A DNA stretch of 64,000 bases, from contig JALGAS010000009.1 of NCBI GenBank assembly GCA_023078685.1, positions 2,356,001 through 2,420,000 of the forward strand, given 5' to 3'. Position 1 is the stretch's first letter, and each line of letters opens with the position of its first letter. The stretch comes from Neopestalotiopsis rosae. Its lineage: Eukaryota > Ascomycota > Sordariomycetes > Amphisphaeriales > Sporocadaceae. Below the pieces are notes generated by a model. It ran no database searches and was not told the origin of the DNA. It worked only from the letters and a program-made list of their open reading frames with translations. Shown here piece by piece: positions 32,268 through 43,614 of this stretch. Both the position numbers and the translations under genes were made by a program.

Positions 32268-33080
32268 ATGCCGAGTCAGCCTTCTCGATTAGCTGCAAGC
32301 AAGGTCATTACCGAGGAATTACTGCATCATCTTGCTACGGATGTTGGAGGAAATAATTGTGGTTGCGTCAAGGCCAAGCTAGAGGAATTCTGCTTTTATT
32401 ATCTTTTTGCCGATGGATCTGCTTCAAGCACGCTTTTTGACCTCGCATTGAGGGTCAGGAAGGTTGTAGACCAATTCAAAGAATTTCTGGGCTGGGGCCT
32501 CGATACTTCCAGAATCATTATTCCGGGTCATGAAAGACCGGTCTGTCTAACAAACACAAATTTCGACGCCGTCATAGGCGCTATCCGTAGGCGGTGGCTG
32601 CGCGGTCTTTCCAAGTCGATATCGACATGCAACAGCAGGTGTGGGCCGGATGGATGCCCGGACTGGGTCGTCCTATGTGCTTACCAGGATGCTCTGCGTA
32701 CGCACCTGAAGGAATGGATCGATTCTGTAAGCTTTGCGGCAAGCCAGAGTATCATGAAGACCGAGCCTGGCGCGGAGATGGAACAGAGCGACACTCTCCT
32801 CTCATCGTTACCGGCAATCATCATATCCGATATATGGATGGTAGAGTTCTTGTCAATAGTCTTCAAGAGCCCAAGGTGGAGAGTCAGATGCAACTTCTTC
32901 GGCAAACTGTCGAAGAGTATCTTTCTGGCGGCAGCGAAGATGATCTGGGCTTGGCTGTTTTTGTGCCACATGACTGGAATCAGTGTTGCGTTTACTGGAG
33001 GAGCCACGGAAATTGGTTACATTGTCAAAATCGAAGTTGAGGCCGCGGCCATGTTCTTGACGCCTACATATCTCAGATAG
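32268..33080 (+). CDS. Hypothetical protein, possible internal frameshift
   Basis: A frame of 270 codons from ATG 32268 with a protein-like first 110 residues (VITEELLHHLATDVGGNN, KAKLEEFCFYYLFADGS, RVRKVVDQFKEFLGWG). From about 32594 a second overlapping frame reads to 33040 and looks equally or more protein-like (FCKLCGKPEYHEDRAW with a CxxC, then LLRQTVEEYLSGGSEDDLGL). The true protein may switch frames there, through an unseen intron or a one-base indel. No domain is recognised. The start lies 60 to 90 bases after TATA-like sequence. Confidence 0.45.
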   Translation: MPSQPSRLAASKVITEELLHHLATDVGGNNCGCVKAKLEEFCFYYLFADGSASSTLFDLALRVRKVVDQFKEFLGWGLDTSRIIIPGHERPVCLTNTNFDAVIGAIRRRWLRGLSKSISTCNSRCGPDGCPDWVVLCAYQDALRTHLKEWIDSVSFAASQSIMKTEPGAEMEQSDTLLSSLPAIIISDIWMVEFLSIVFKSPRWRVRCNFFGKLSKSIFLAAAKMIWAWLFLCHMTGISVAFTGGATEIGYIVKIEVEAAAMFLTPTYLR

Positions 33081-33439
33081 GGGCCGAGCGCATGGATGGT
33101 CACAGGTTCGTCAGTATAAAGCGAATCCCCGTATGTTATTTGTGTACAACACGAAACCTATCAGTGACAAAATTTGTCAGTACATACCAACTAGATTGCA
33201 GAATTGAACAACAATCCAGAACTGTGTCTATGACTGCAAACACTGCAACGCAATGGCGAAACGGAACCGGGGATTGCCTATAATTGAGCTGAGGGCCAGC
33301 CAAATGGCTTCCAGCGTGCATGATCGATACAGTCCTGTGTGGTAGATAAATTTGTTTTGCTTCGGTCGAAAAAGCATGTAAAATGAATAGGGCTTCTCGA
33401 GCTCACCCGGGAACTATTCATCGAAGCACGGGTCGGTGC
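33081..33439. other. Intergenic
   Basis: No supported gene. Confidence 0.35.
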
Positions 33440-33840
33440 ATGATCGTCGCTTCTGTTCCTTCCTCGTTGCGATAGTCATGTCCCAGTAGTTTGGTACTGT
33501 ACACCAAAGGCGGGATTGTCAGGGGAGCTCCATGACATATGCGCAATTCCGGAACAGCACCCTTGTTGTCTGTAAGACAGAAGAGCATCCAACACAGAAG
33601 AGCATCCAACACAGAAGAGCATCCAACACAGAAGAGCATCCAACACAGAAGAGCATCCAACACAGAAGAGTTTCCAACACAGAAGAGTATATCCGATACA
33701 TTGCGGGCAAACAAACTCGATATCGTCATAGAAACACATGATTCATGAGTCCTATCACCAAGGCCAGGAGACAGATAGACTGGTATTTGGTCGTTGCCAA
33801 TATCTAAAAGGGTCTCATCTATGCGAAATGTCTCTTTGTT
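33440..33840 (+). repeat. Dispersed repeat R1, rearranged partial copy C
   Basis: 33450-33560 matches the left part of R1 in reverse orientation (GTCAGGGGAGCTCCATGA, then CAATTCCGGAA and CCCTTGTTGTCTGTAAG). 33700-33840 matches an internal part in forward orientation (GCGGGCAAACAAACTCGATA, GGTCGTTGCCAAT). The 17-bp minisatellite lies between them, so this copy is internally inverted or recombined. Confidence 0.7.
33577..33694 (+). repeat. 17-bp minisatellite, six units plus partial
   Basis: Unit ACAGAAGAGCATCCAAC is repeated five times without change (33577-33661), then once with two changes (33662-33678) and a partial unit (33679-33694). Because 17 is not a multiple of three, all frames stay open and give artefactual repetitive peptides on both strands. 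Confidence 0.92.
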
Positions 33841-34152
33841 GGCCCGATGTGTAGGCAGATGAAGTTTCTCAATTCCTCGCTTTCTTGAGGTAGACTCTCT
33901 TGATGTTGGATATGGGCTAACTACTTGCTATACGAGTCGTATTGTTTTGAATTCATCTACTGTACATCATGACAAGATTTCCAGCTGAATCAACTGCCTT
34001 TTAGTATAGAAATCGGTGTCACCCACATGAGACTCATATCAAAGCTGGCAGATAGCGACGAAGAGAACAGAAATACGCTTGATTGGAAAGTAATAATTCT
34101 GGCAAGAGGTACTCGTTCCCAAACACCGATCAATGATGCGAAAATAAAGACA

Positions 34153-35438
34153 TTACCAAGAACCATCGATGATTGAAGGGAGGGGGATCCTGTGCGTTTT
34201 CTCCCTACCCCCTGTCCTGGCTCTGCTGGCTGTTAAGCCTCTTCTAGGACTGGATATCCATCTTGCTGCGGGGCAACGACCCCGAGTGCAGCGACGCGAA
34301 TCTTTAGGGTTTTGGTCAGAACCCTTTTTTGGCCGGTATCGAGAAGTGCTTCGGACGCCATCTCTCACTGCCCAGTCTGCCAAAACCCATTCGGCTGGCA
34401 GCTTTTGTGTTTCGACATCAGTCATGGGACCACTATGTGTCGCATCTCCCGTTTCACGTTTAATGAAAGCCTTTCTTGCTGTCAGCATAGCTTTCTCTCC
34501 AGTGCCAAGAATTCCAGAGATCTATCGGGATCAAGGATCCATCCACATCGGAGCTCACGTACTTGATTCATACTCAGGTTATGCCGGACCGTATTCTGCC
34601 AGCCCTTTTGCTTTGGATCAATTTTGACCGTGTTTTCTCGAAACCACTGATATATCTCCTGCACTGTCATAGCATGATCCTCTCGACTCATCAGAGCCTG
34701 GTAGATAAGCTGTGCGCATGGTCCGTCGGCTCTCTTGGCCTCGCCCGTGCCTAGACCGGTGTCATCTTCTCGTTTGCCTGGGTGTGGTGATCGTGGGGCC
34801 TTGCCAACATCTGAGCAATTACGGTACGGCTCATCAGATACAGGAGACAAGCTGCGATCCAGTACCACCGAATTAATGAGCTCTGGTGTCGTGGGCGGAA
34901 CCTCGAGCGACATCGACTTGGGCTCTATAGTATTGTAGGAGCAGCCTTTCATCGTAATAATTGGAGCGTCAATTTGTTGATCGAGCGTCTCGTCCAAAGA
35001 CATGAGGTTTTCCACATGTAGATGATTGAGATGAGTGAGGTCCGGCTTCCTCCATATTGCCTCTTGGTACAAGTGCTGCTGTGATACAGCTGGTGACCAA
35101 TGCTCAGGACTTGGACTTTGGTATAGTGGGGGCAGATTGCCGATAGTATGAAACCCGAGATTTATATTTGTCGATGAAGAGCCGCTGGCATACTCGAAGA
35201 AGTCGCAATTGCCCGGACATTGTGTAGTGCTCCACGTGTTCTGGGATGAGGAGTGTAAAGAGTTGGTGTATGACGGCCGATACTGAGAGACTGCGGCAAT
35301 GGTCGCAGGAGGATAGTGGAAGTATTGCCCGAAGGAGAGCCCGGCGGGCTTGGTGATATGTGAGGGCAGGAAGGCTATATCGAAGACAGAGTAGTCACTC
35401 GTAGGTCTAAGTGACTGTGTCGTATATCTGCGCTGCAT
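34153..35438 (-). CDS. Forkhead (winged-helix) transcription factor
   Basis: A 397-aa predicted nuclear regulator from exons 34563-35438 and 34153-34470. The forkhead domain starts near residue 238: CAQLIYQALMSREDHAMTVQ, EIYQWFRENT, then recognition helix GWQNTVRHNLSMNQ at the exon 1 end. The 92-bp intron (GTACGTG, a GCTGAC branch, AGAAAG) joins it to AFIKRETGD, the conserved continuation. Read without splicing, the domain is cut. The C-terminal EWVLADWAVRDG and STSRYRPKK resemble segments that follow the domain in fungal forkheads. The N-terminal 200 residues are Ser/Pro/Gln-rich, a likely activation region. ATG 35438 opens the frame. It appears intact; targets unknown. Confidence 0.85.
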
Positions 35439-37300
35439 ATTGTCTCTAATCGAGCCTTAATCGACCCTGCTGAAGTATGTCCACCGGTTAGCCAGTTGCA
35501 AAGCATCGATAGTGTATCGAGCAATAACGGCTGCTGGGGATACGTACAGTCGTGATAAAGTCCCTACTCCACGTGGTGCGAGTTACTTCGAGACAAAGAA
35601 CAATTTCTCTTGTACAGTACTGTACTGCACTCTATTACATAGTCTTGTTCCAGTGCTAGGGTTCTGCAAACCATCTTACCTAATTATGTACTTCTACTAA
35701 TTCCCTCCTTATTGTAACGATTTATTTTCATTGGCTTAATGAGAAGCGAGTGTCCAAGAGGGTTGGAAATGTTTACTACTAGACCTATTGTGAGCCACAA
35801 AGTGTAAAACTCATTTGGTTCTTCTGTGGGTCATTTCTAGCTCTATTGTGCAATGGCCAAAAGTGAAGCTCAAGCCCATTGAATTCGAAGCAGCATGTAC
35901 AGACAGGATCAAAATCGGCACCTTCTCATTGTCTCTGTTTCCTTTTCTTTGAGCACGGACGATCCATAAGTTATCCGGCGCTGACATTTATGTATCTAAG
36001 TCAGACCCACTAGGTACTGTCATCCACGAGTACTTCAGTCAGCCAAAATTGGCTCTTGCGGGAGTGTTGTTGGAGCTCATAATACCGGTTATGTGTCACT
36101 CCTCTCTAGTACATATAAAACTAAAGTTCCTGCCGTTCTGAATTGTATAGTGAGCATCGATACTGTACTGTAATGACTTCCGCTTTCTGGGGAAGACTTT
36201 ACTTCAACGCCAGCCAACTATGAAAATCGAGCTTGAGTATGTGAAACCAAAAACAACATGACAATAAGCCGATACCCTCGTCATCAAGTACAATATACAC
36301 ACACTGCCCTCACGGAGCTTGAACTTTTTGATTATCCCACATGACCATATTGCAAAGTGATTACTGTTATTCTCAGGCTGCCCAGTAGGTAATTTTTCCT
36401 GTGTGCATGCACTATGACGTGTTAGAGAGCTTTTTTCTCCTGCTCTGAGTAACTAACCACAGCGTCCAGTCTCAGAGCTGTAAGCACCAATCATAAATTC
36501 ATTTTACTTTGGCAGATGGTACCAAACCTAAGTACCTGCCAGATGGGAACTACCTACCGCTCGGTCGCTGTGATTTTTGATGTACACCCTTCAGCACCAA
36601 TCAACGTATTTAGATCTAAGTTTGATGTAATGGGGGTAAACACAATTTTCCATTCGCCAATGATAGTCATCATACATCATGAAGGCGCAATCCATTATAT
36701 GTGCGTGTGGGAATGACGAGGCGCAGAGACAACCAGACCTTATCGTCAATCTTGTCTTTTCGCCTACCAAATTCCAACTCAGTTCAGGAGGTCGCCGGCA
36801 TAACTCTAATTCCAGACCGGGCGAACTAGACTGCGTTGAGTTCTACGAGCACGCGGCGCTTCCTGGTGGTGATTGGAGCAACCACTGACTAATACATAGT
36901 TTCAAAGTTCGATTCAGTCCATATAGTGAAACTTCCTTCATTGACGAGATGTCATTATTACAGTACTAGCAAAACCTCAATAAGCTTCGGCAAAATCGGC
37001 CGTAATCAAAATATTAGTAATCAGGAATCAGAATTTGATTTACGGAAATCAATTTGCAGAGTGCTTATAGTGAGAAGCAAATACTGCGGGCCAGATTCAA
37101 GTGTTTCTCAGACAGCGAGTCACAAATACTGTCGATCCTGAAAATACGAGACACGGTGATTTATGTATGACGTAAAGTGTCAGGACTCTTTCAACGGATA
37201 TTCCCTCCTAGTGAGTAAGCCCTAGTATAATACTATACATCTCCCCCGATTATGACTAGTCAATATCCTCAATAGCCTATCTCCTTTACATCAATCAAAA
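35439..37300. other. Intergenic, one dispersed repeat
   Basis: 1.9 kb with no supported gene; contains repeat R2 copy 2 (listed separately). Several short open frames have no coding features. Confidence 0.4.
35904..36058 (+). repeat. Dispersed repeat R2, copy 2
   Basis: Direct-orientation counterpart of 10321-10470. Matching blocks in the same order are GATCAAAATCGGC, CTTTGAGCACGGACGATCCA, TCAGACCCACT and GAGTACTTCAGTCAGCCA. Confidence 0.6.
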
Positions 37301-38267
37301 ATGCCCCAAGCTCCAACGCTCGATCATAAAATCGTCTCCGAGCGATTAAGGCCCAAAGAACGGTTCCCATTTGGAGGTGAAGAGGATTCGCACCTATGGG
37401 AAATAGGATACTTATCATCATTATTTCCAGACCCAAATCCGAAGCCGTTCTTAAGATTATGGGACCGCTTTTCTGGAAGCCAGCCAATTCCCGGTAAAGG
37501 TATGCTTTCCCGGGCGCCGGACATGCGGCTCGATACTGCTGAAATACGGAAATCAACCTTAACTAAGCACCTCAATTATCATGACTGGACGGCCGGACCC
37601 TATATTTCATTCACAAGCTCGCCAGACGCAATTGAAAAGCTGGTGCTAAAAAGGGCGTTGAATCGAGGTCCTCATACCCTCACTATAGTAGACCCGAGCA
37701 CCCGAACAAGGAATCGTCTCCCATTCCTTAATGTTGAAAACGAGATGGACCATTATGATATCCAGGACCCTTACGGTCAATGCAGAGAATACTACACCGA
37801 CCACCATGTTTGCCTCTGGCAAGTGACTCAACCTGAAATCGTCACCCACTTGCCCTGGAGTGATCTCGCGGACAATAAGGACTGGTACCAGCGGATCGTA
37901 ATGCCGGAGTTCAGACGGTTCCGGGCGACTGCATCATTAACAGCAGGGCCCGTCTCTAGCGGCCGTGAAACCGATACATTCCGAAACGATAATAGATCAG
38001 ATAGTAAAGTGAGACACGAGACAGATGACTTGTCTACTGTTTTCGACAAGTTAACTAGTAAGTTTTGAAATCAAACACTCTGGTAAACACTCTATTAAAT
38101 CATTAGTGGCATCTGATGCTCCCGGATATTCTGACTCAGACATCTCCAATGATCTCTATTACGATTTTGAGCAGGATGAGTGTGGCTGGGATTCAGATGA
38201 TGAGGTACAACAGGCCAATGAAGCAGATGACATCATTAAGTTCATCGAGGACAATTGGTATTTGTGA
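37301..38267 (+). CDS. DUF7587-like protein with acidic C-terminal tail
   Basis: A 305-aa protein from exons 37301-38057 and 38107-38267. The intron (GTAAGT to CATTAG, 49 bp) keeps phase and adds an acidic tail (SDAPGYSDSDISND, FEQDECGWDSDDEVQQ, ending FIEDNWYL). The main domain spans about residues 40-205: LWDRFSGSQPIPGKGMLSRA, YHDWTAGPYISFTSSPDAI, LTIVDPSTRTR and YYTDHHVCLWQVTQPEIVTH. The run from a first strand, through a conserved Ser/Thr-rich turn, to a final V-x-x-x-I strand resembles the fungal DUF7587 family. This is a tentative call from memory of the pattern, not a search. No known reaction. A C2H2 pseudogene follows in the same orientation. Confidence 0.6.
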
Positions 38268-38339
38268 AATATTCCCTGGCAATTCATTAGTGCTCTAGAA
38301 ACATGAGTTAGTTATAACTTCGAAACTGGATTATATTGC

Positions 38340-38940
38340 GAGAATTCCTGTGAAAACCACAATTGCGATAACTTCAACACTGTTTTCAATGTGACGCCTG
38401 TGATCGTTCTTTCAGCAGGGAGGACGCATTGCAACAGAATTTGAAGACTCCCGATTGCATGCATATTTTTGGGTTTGTGAGACTTGTGTTCGGTCCTTCA
38501 ACATTGAACAAGCACTTCAACAGCATTGCCGAGACTTTCGAATACATCAGACCATCACAGAAACTCCCTTGGATGCCTTTTTCCAATCTTGCCCAACGTT
38601 CTCCTATAACCCATCTCTCCCACCAGCCACTTCATGTGCGAAATTACGAGAACACAAAGGGTGGTGCTACAGGAATGCCGAGTCGAATGATGCCTCAGAT
38701 CGATATCAGGATGCACCCTAAGACGAATTACGTATGTGGTATGGTTCAGAGAGTGATTAGACCGTATGGCACGCACTCTGTCGCACAATTGGTATAGGTC
38801 CGCTCCAAACACATGCGAGAAATGCAAAGAGGTAGGTCAAATAGGTTGCATGGTTCGGTTCTCTCATACTAACGTATGCTACAGGTAGTCAGAAAGACAC
38901 GTCAATATTGTAGATTTGATCCAGTGGGAACGGAGTGAGC
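38340..38940 (+). pseudogene. C2H2-like zinc-finger protein remnant
   Basis: Two similar Cys-rich units in different frames: CFQCDACDRSFSREDALQQN (about 38381-38440) and CETCVRSFNIEQALQQHCR (about 38476-38533). They share CxxCxRSFxxEx-ALQQ. The text after the second (FFQSCPTFSYNPSLPPATSC, LREHKGW) and later scraps (ELRMWYGS, WHALCRTIGIGPL, then after an intron-like GTAGG..CTACAG gap VRKTRQYC) follow the layout of a widespread fungal C2H2 family. At least two frameshifts and several stops kill it, and the His of the first unit is Asn. Confidence 0.6.
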
Positions 38941-39323
38941 GCCGGGAAAATGTTCAGACTTTTCGTAACATAAAAGAACTGCGGATCGCAATATTGTCCT
39001 GAGGCATTTGCCTCGAGTTATCTTTCGACATCGATTGTCATGAGTAGATTGCGATCTCCTTAGTATCTCACAATTAGCAAGCTTGCCTTCAATCACTGAG
39101 AACCTTGGGTTCTAGCATTTATACACGATGGGCAGGGATGTCAGCGAGATACACATAATATACAGTACAGTATATGATTCTGGAAAAGAGTACTTGTTGT
39201 ATGTAGGACAAAATGGTATCCCAATAGAGTAGAGCATCACATCACAGAACAGTACCCAAAGACCGAAGAGTACGTGACAGAAGACACAGAGCCCACCGGG
39301 CGAAATCGGCACAGTATATCAAG

Positions 39324-39490
39324 ATGCTTATCGAAAATGACCAGGCTGTACCATGGTACCACGCGGCAGCTTGTACGGCACTGAGCTGGTCCTTGCTGGC
39401 CGGGTTTCTTGTGCTGCCCTTGACATTCACTCCTATCAGTCGATCTGAAGTCATCCGGGGTCCCAATGAGTATCTTTCCGTTGTGAGTAA
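39324..39490 (+). pseudogene. Integral membrane protein fragment
   Basis: From ATG 39324 the frame reads VPWYHAAACTALSWSLLAGF then LVLPLTFTPISRSE, a membrane helix followed by a FP/LP-TFT motif seen at the start of a family of fungal multi-helix membrane proteins. It stops shortly after, and no later helices are present. Only a fragment; the assignment is weak. Confidence 0.35.
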
Positions 39491-41047
39491 GTCATGGCTC
39501 TTTTAGCTTCAGATCAGTCCAATAGTACATTAAAAGCGGTACATGTATTCATTTGTCTTACTCGTTATGATTCAGCTCTGATATCAAATCTCATCCTTTT
39601 TACGGCTCGAAAAATGCGAATTGTTTGTACGGCACATCGCCAACTCAGGCTGTCAGCTGTCTGCATAGAGAGGACATAGTATTGTATAACTAAGCAAAGA
39701 ACTAGATCGAGCAATGTAAGCAACGACAGATTTTCCTTAAGCACTATTCACCTCGATCGACGTAGAAAGGGGCCGCCGTGGATCATTAGCTCAGGTGAAT
39801 GATCCCCAAGCTGGCCATGATCAAGGCATACGTCATTCGGGAAGCTCCTTAATTCACCTCCCTCGATCTTCAGCCCGAGTGGGCTTTATACATGGGGCGG
39901 AATCCGAAATTGTGCCTTGCTCGCGATGGCAACCCTGGTCGAGTATCAATTTACATTTTGCTTTCCCGAAGCAGAAGAACGCACATGTAGTAACACTAAC
40001 ACTGCATGACCTCTATGCGGATAGTTGGGAGTTGAGATCCCAATCGTTTCGGTCTTCCTGATTGTTCCACACCTTTAAATATGGGTGGCAGTCATTCACC
40101 ACTCTATGTTTGACACATCATGGCAGCTCATGTGATATACTGTAAAGCCACTTACAATCACTTACAATCACTTACAATCACTTACAATCACTTACAATCA
40201 CTTACAATCACTTACAATCACTTACAATCACTTACAATCAGTAGAAAACTGTGACGGGAAGCATAAGAAGAGGAGTGGGAGGCGCGCGGGTATGATTCGC
40301 CATAATTGATCAAAATTTGTTCCTGTAAGTCCGAATTGAAAACTTTTACTTGATCAATGTCAAGCTATCGAGTGGAACGGTCCATGAATTTATCTCTATT
40401 GCGAGATTTTGTTCTAGGGGTTACATACTGTACTTTGTAGTCTCGCAGTGTTGTGGACCAACTGAGACCCAGTCCAGCTCCGATGATCCATTGTCGAAAT
40501 TGGATGAAAGCGATTTTCTGACCCTTCCACACAATACTGTAGTAAGGATCGATATCGTAATAGCTAACAAACCGACTTCCGTCTCCTGGGTTGTACTCTT
40601 GTTAGGCCAGGGCCAGGCTGATTCCAGTCTAGTCACTCGACCGGACTGGGTTTGTCGATGCTCCATAATTGAACAAACTAGGAACTCGGACTTATGACCC
40701 ACAGCCCCGCTGCTAGCTGGTGACATCCATTTCCTGCCGTTGCTGATACGCTTTGGTAAGGCAATAGGGGGAGGACAAGATAATAGAAACAGAAAGAAAC
40801 CTCAGACTCCCTGCTAGAGAAGTATGTGCAGACCGCCAAAGTGTCACATTGATGATTTTAGGCAAATCTCGCGACTAAGTCCTTGTAGCAATTATAGTAC
40901 AGGGCCAGACTGCACACTGTACAGTCAGTCGATTGTACTTTCGGTATCCCATAACGAGCGATATACACTCAACTTGAGACAAGCGATACTTCACAACGCT
41001 ATTTGCGAACGGCACATAGATCGATGATCACCACATATCCCGTATTC
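39491..41047. other. Intergenic with one tandem array
   Basis: No supported gene. Contains the 10-bp tandem repeat at 40151-40240. A 115-codon frame at 40350-40697 is matched by an equally long frame on the opposite strand and looks fortuitous. Confidence 0.4.
40151..40240 (+). repeat. 10-bp perfect tandem array, nine copies
   Basis: Unit CTTACAATCA occurs nine times without a single mismatch over 90 bp, preceded by a two-base partial unit. The perfect identity implies recent expansion or gene-conversion-like maintenance. Confidence 0.95.
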
Positions 41048-41535
41048 TCAAAGAGAACCTACACCATTGATCAAGAGCACTCCAGGAGGTACCCAAGACT
41101 TCAATGCCTTTACGTCGCTTTCCCTTACTGTTCCACCCTTCAATTCAAACCGTTCCAATCTCCCTATAGCTCTCCATAGAGCAGAATTCTCTTCGATTTG
41201 ATCTATCACCTCTCGATTGAAGACTGGCTCGTTGTCAGATCGGGTCCATGATAGACGTTTGACCGTTTTTGGAATCCAATCGATCAGTTCAGCTCGATAA
41301 GTGCCACAGCAGTCGATGATGCAACTCTCCGGTTTATAGCGTATAAGGCCCTCGATAGCCAATGCCTTAACTTGGGATGAAGATCCCAAGCTAGAATGAA
41401 GGTTGATGACCAATTCCGAGCGAATATACCTGCAGACGGAAGATGTTTGAGCCTGTGCAAATCATCAGCTATATCCCCGGTCGTGTAGGACGAAAGTACG
41501 GGAGGTGAAGTATACTTGTAGTGAATCGCAAGCAT
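41048..41535 (-). CDS. Hypothetical protein, partial model
   Basis: Two protein-like frames. 41284-41535 begins MLAIHYKYTSPPVLSSYTTG; the second (41048-41413) reads VKALAIEGLIRYKPESCIID, VKRLSWTRSDNEP and LERFELKGGTVRESDVKAL and ends at 41048. A splice or shift near 41410-41430 (TCTGCAG|GTATATT) probably joins them, but I cannot settle the phase. Alternating L-x-x-L and short strands suggest a leucine-rich or F-box-associated C-terminal domain; this is only an impression. Confidence 0.35.
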
Positions 41536-41938
41536 CCATTATAGTCATGGCGGTCCTCTAGTTTGACGCTAATTTCGAGTCTCGTATTGGAACAAAGGAT
41601 CGTTCATCTATTCAAAGAAACACAAAGTTGTTATGTATAAGCAGTCTGAATCTTGAAGAAATAGATCTTGACCCTACTTCAGGATCAAGATGACAGAGTG
41701 CGAAATCAGGTCGTATAAATAATAGTCTCGCTTGTAACCCTGTTCAAAGGATCCCACCAATGTGGGTTCTAACTCCGAGTCCGCTGCATGTGAATGAATT
41801 CAGACTAGCTTCACAAGAATGCTCCACAAGATTGCTCCATAAGATTGCTCCATATGAAAGCTCCATAAACTCTCAGTGCCTCAGTCCGAATCTGATTCAT
41901 GATAGATTTCGCAGAATGCTTTCTTCATGGAGCTACTC
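41536..41938. other. Intergenic
   Basis: No gene seen. Confidence 0.35.
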
Positions 41939-42511
41939 TCATCGGCATACCTGTCTGAGTTTCAGTACGAATACACTACATACTGTTTGACACGTTTCTC
42001 CACTCACGATCAACGATGTTTGGAAGGTTCCATTTTGAATCGCATTGGCTCCTAGCCCGGGACGGTGCGATGACTGGTTGCTGATGACTTCGTGAGACTT
42101 GCTGAAGCTTTGTTCGTCGGGTTCGATTATGTTCATTCCACTATCATGGTCCGTTGTGTTCATTTTCCCCTGTCTAAGTGGGCCGGACGCAATATTCATG
42201 CTGCCTTTGTCGCGCTTGGCATTATTAGTACAGCCCGGGTTGCTGATTGGGCTGTCAATTTTGCCGTTGTAGTTTTGAACGTCTCCAAAGCTCGCTAGCG
42301 GACCGTCGTTGATATCATTAGCAAGCGGATCAAGAACATCGACACCACTAGAAACGAAGTTGTCTGAGTTGTAAGGAGCCGTGATGCGATTCTGATATCC
42401 GACATTGGGGTCGTGCAGGAACGTGATGGCGACTCGATCTCGATGGATTCCATCAAACGAAAGAAATGCAATATAAGTGCTTGACGTGTGTGGTTTTTGA
42501 GGCGCAGCCAT
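41939..42511 (-). CDS. Hypothetical Asn/Ser-rich protein
   Basis: Open frame of about 190 codons from ATG 42511 (MAAPQKPHTSSTYIAFLSFD). The first 45 residues could form a small folded unit (GIHRDRVAITFLHDP). The remainder is Asn/Ser/Asp-rich and probably disordered (NDINDGPLASFGDV, HEVISNQSSHRPGLG). A GTGAGT donor near 42005 and CAAACAG near 41980 could remove part of the 3' end. No domain, no paralog in the window. Confidence 0.35.
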   Translation of the reverse strand: MAAPQKPHTSSTYIAFLSFDGIHRDRVAITFLHDPNVGYQNRITAPYNSDNFVSSGVDVLDPLANDINDGPLASFGDVQNYNGKIDSPISNPGCTNNAKRDKGSMNIASGPLRQGKMNTTDHDSGMNIIEPDEQSFSKSHEVISNQSSHRPGLGANAIQNGTFQTSLIVSGETCQTVCSVFVLKLRQVCR

Positions 42512-42925
42512 TGTGATCCGTAATTTCCCTGGGGAGGGGATTAGGAAAAAGTGAATACCTGGGTGAGGTGGTTCAAAAAACCATAGCACCGGGACAAGAT
42601 TATTTATACAATGCAGCACTGGCGCGTCATTTCTATTTCCTGATTGCGGAAAAGAGTATGCTGTCAGCCAGGGTGATTTGATAGATCCTTCTGTCACTAG
42701 AATCTATAATACCACCCGCCTCTAATGATGTATCGTAGTATCTGCCCAACTGCCGTGATTGTCCCCCGAAACTATAATTCTCCAGTGACGCGATAGGCCC
42801 TGAGATCGGAACTTGTTAGCTGGGGTATTGAGCGACAAATGACCGACTAGAATGATAAAATGGGTCTTATCTCCTTTGCCCGTTTTGTACCGAGCTTGGA
42901 GACTGTAGACTTCGAGGTCTACAGC

Positions 42926-43203
42926 CGGAGCGCCGGAGCTTAGGCCCACATTTCACCGGGTCCCGGGGTTTAGGTCCACAACTTAAGTTTTTCATTCACA
43001 GACGAGGTCCACTTTACAGGTTCCAGAGTGCACTCCTTCTTGCAGTGCGCAGCTACATATTGAGAAATATTGCCACAGCTTGCACAGTTGGAAAAGGCAA
43101 TTGAATAGTGCCGGCACTGTATATGCTTCCTAGGAAAAGGAGCAACGGAACAGAGACCTACCTGATAGATATAGATCTTATGACCGCATCCCGCTGTACC
43201 CAA
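42926..43203 (-). pseudogene. Cys-rich small protein remnant, copy 1 (paralog at 52775)
   Basis: Reads HIQCRHYSIAFSNCASCGNI then QYVAAHCKKECTLEP and, after a TAA, TPGPG and another TAA, PALRL. The copy at 52775-53050 reads YVATHYHRRCALEPPQRACL then KCGPKTRKPGPCGSKAPALR at the same positions, with the Cys codons retained and no stops. This pair therefore represents a small Cys/His-rich protein family with copy 1 degraded. Function unknown; Cys/His spacing could bind zinc. Confidence 0.5.
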
Positions 43204-43491
43204 ACCCCATCCATATTACAGAAAGCGCTTGCATTGGTACGGCAAAGGGTATGGCAGATCATTATCTCGAGATTTTCCTTTTCATTTCACCACATCCGAA
43301 GCCATACCGGTAGTTATCCGTGCCCGGTGGTTCTGGGACGTACGCATAGCATTATGGCGAGATGTATCAATTCTGGATTCAAATGTCCTAATTCATTGAT
43401 AAACTCAAACGCATGCACACCATTTGACTTGATAAATGTCCTGTCCCTTCCTCGTATGTTCCAGTAACTTTTAACAAAGAAATATACGATC

Positions 43492-43614
43492 ATGCCAAAC
43501 CAAACCGTAAACGCAACTAGGACCCAAGATTCTCCCTGGGCACGTCTTCACTCGTGAACCCTATTGCGTCAGACCTCGAGATCCACAGTCTTGGAGGATT
43601 CGCAACCGCTGTCA
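43492..43614 (+). pseudogene. Paralog remnant of the 28224 coiled-coil gene
   Basis: Starts ATG 43492 (MPNQTVNATRTQDSPWA). After a frame change it reads PIASDLEIHSLGGFATA before a stop, matching PTASDIEICGLGGLTTA of the gene at 28224. The coiled-coil part is missing. Its 3' end overlaps, on the opposite strand, the last codons of the MFS gene ending at 43569. Confidence 0.5.

Noticed and set aside
33577..33694. CRISPR-like direct repeats
   Set aside because: Units are contiguous with no unique spacers, and the sequence is eukaryotic; it is a minisatellite.
33532..33748. Overlapping repetitive open frames on both strands across the minisatellite
   Set aside because: They arise because a 17-bp unit without stops cycles through all frames; there is no start context or conservation, and they simply mirror the tandem repeat.
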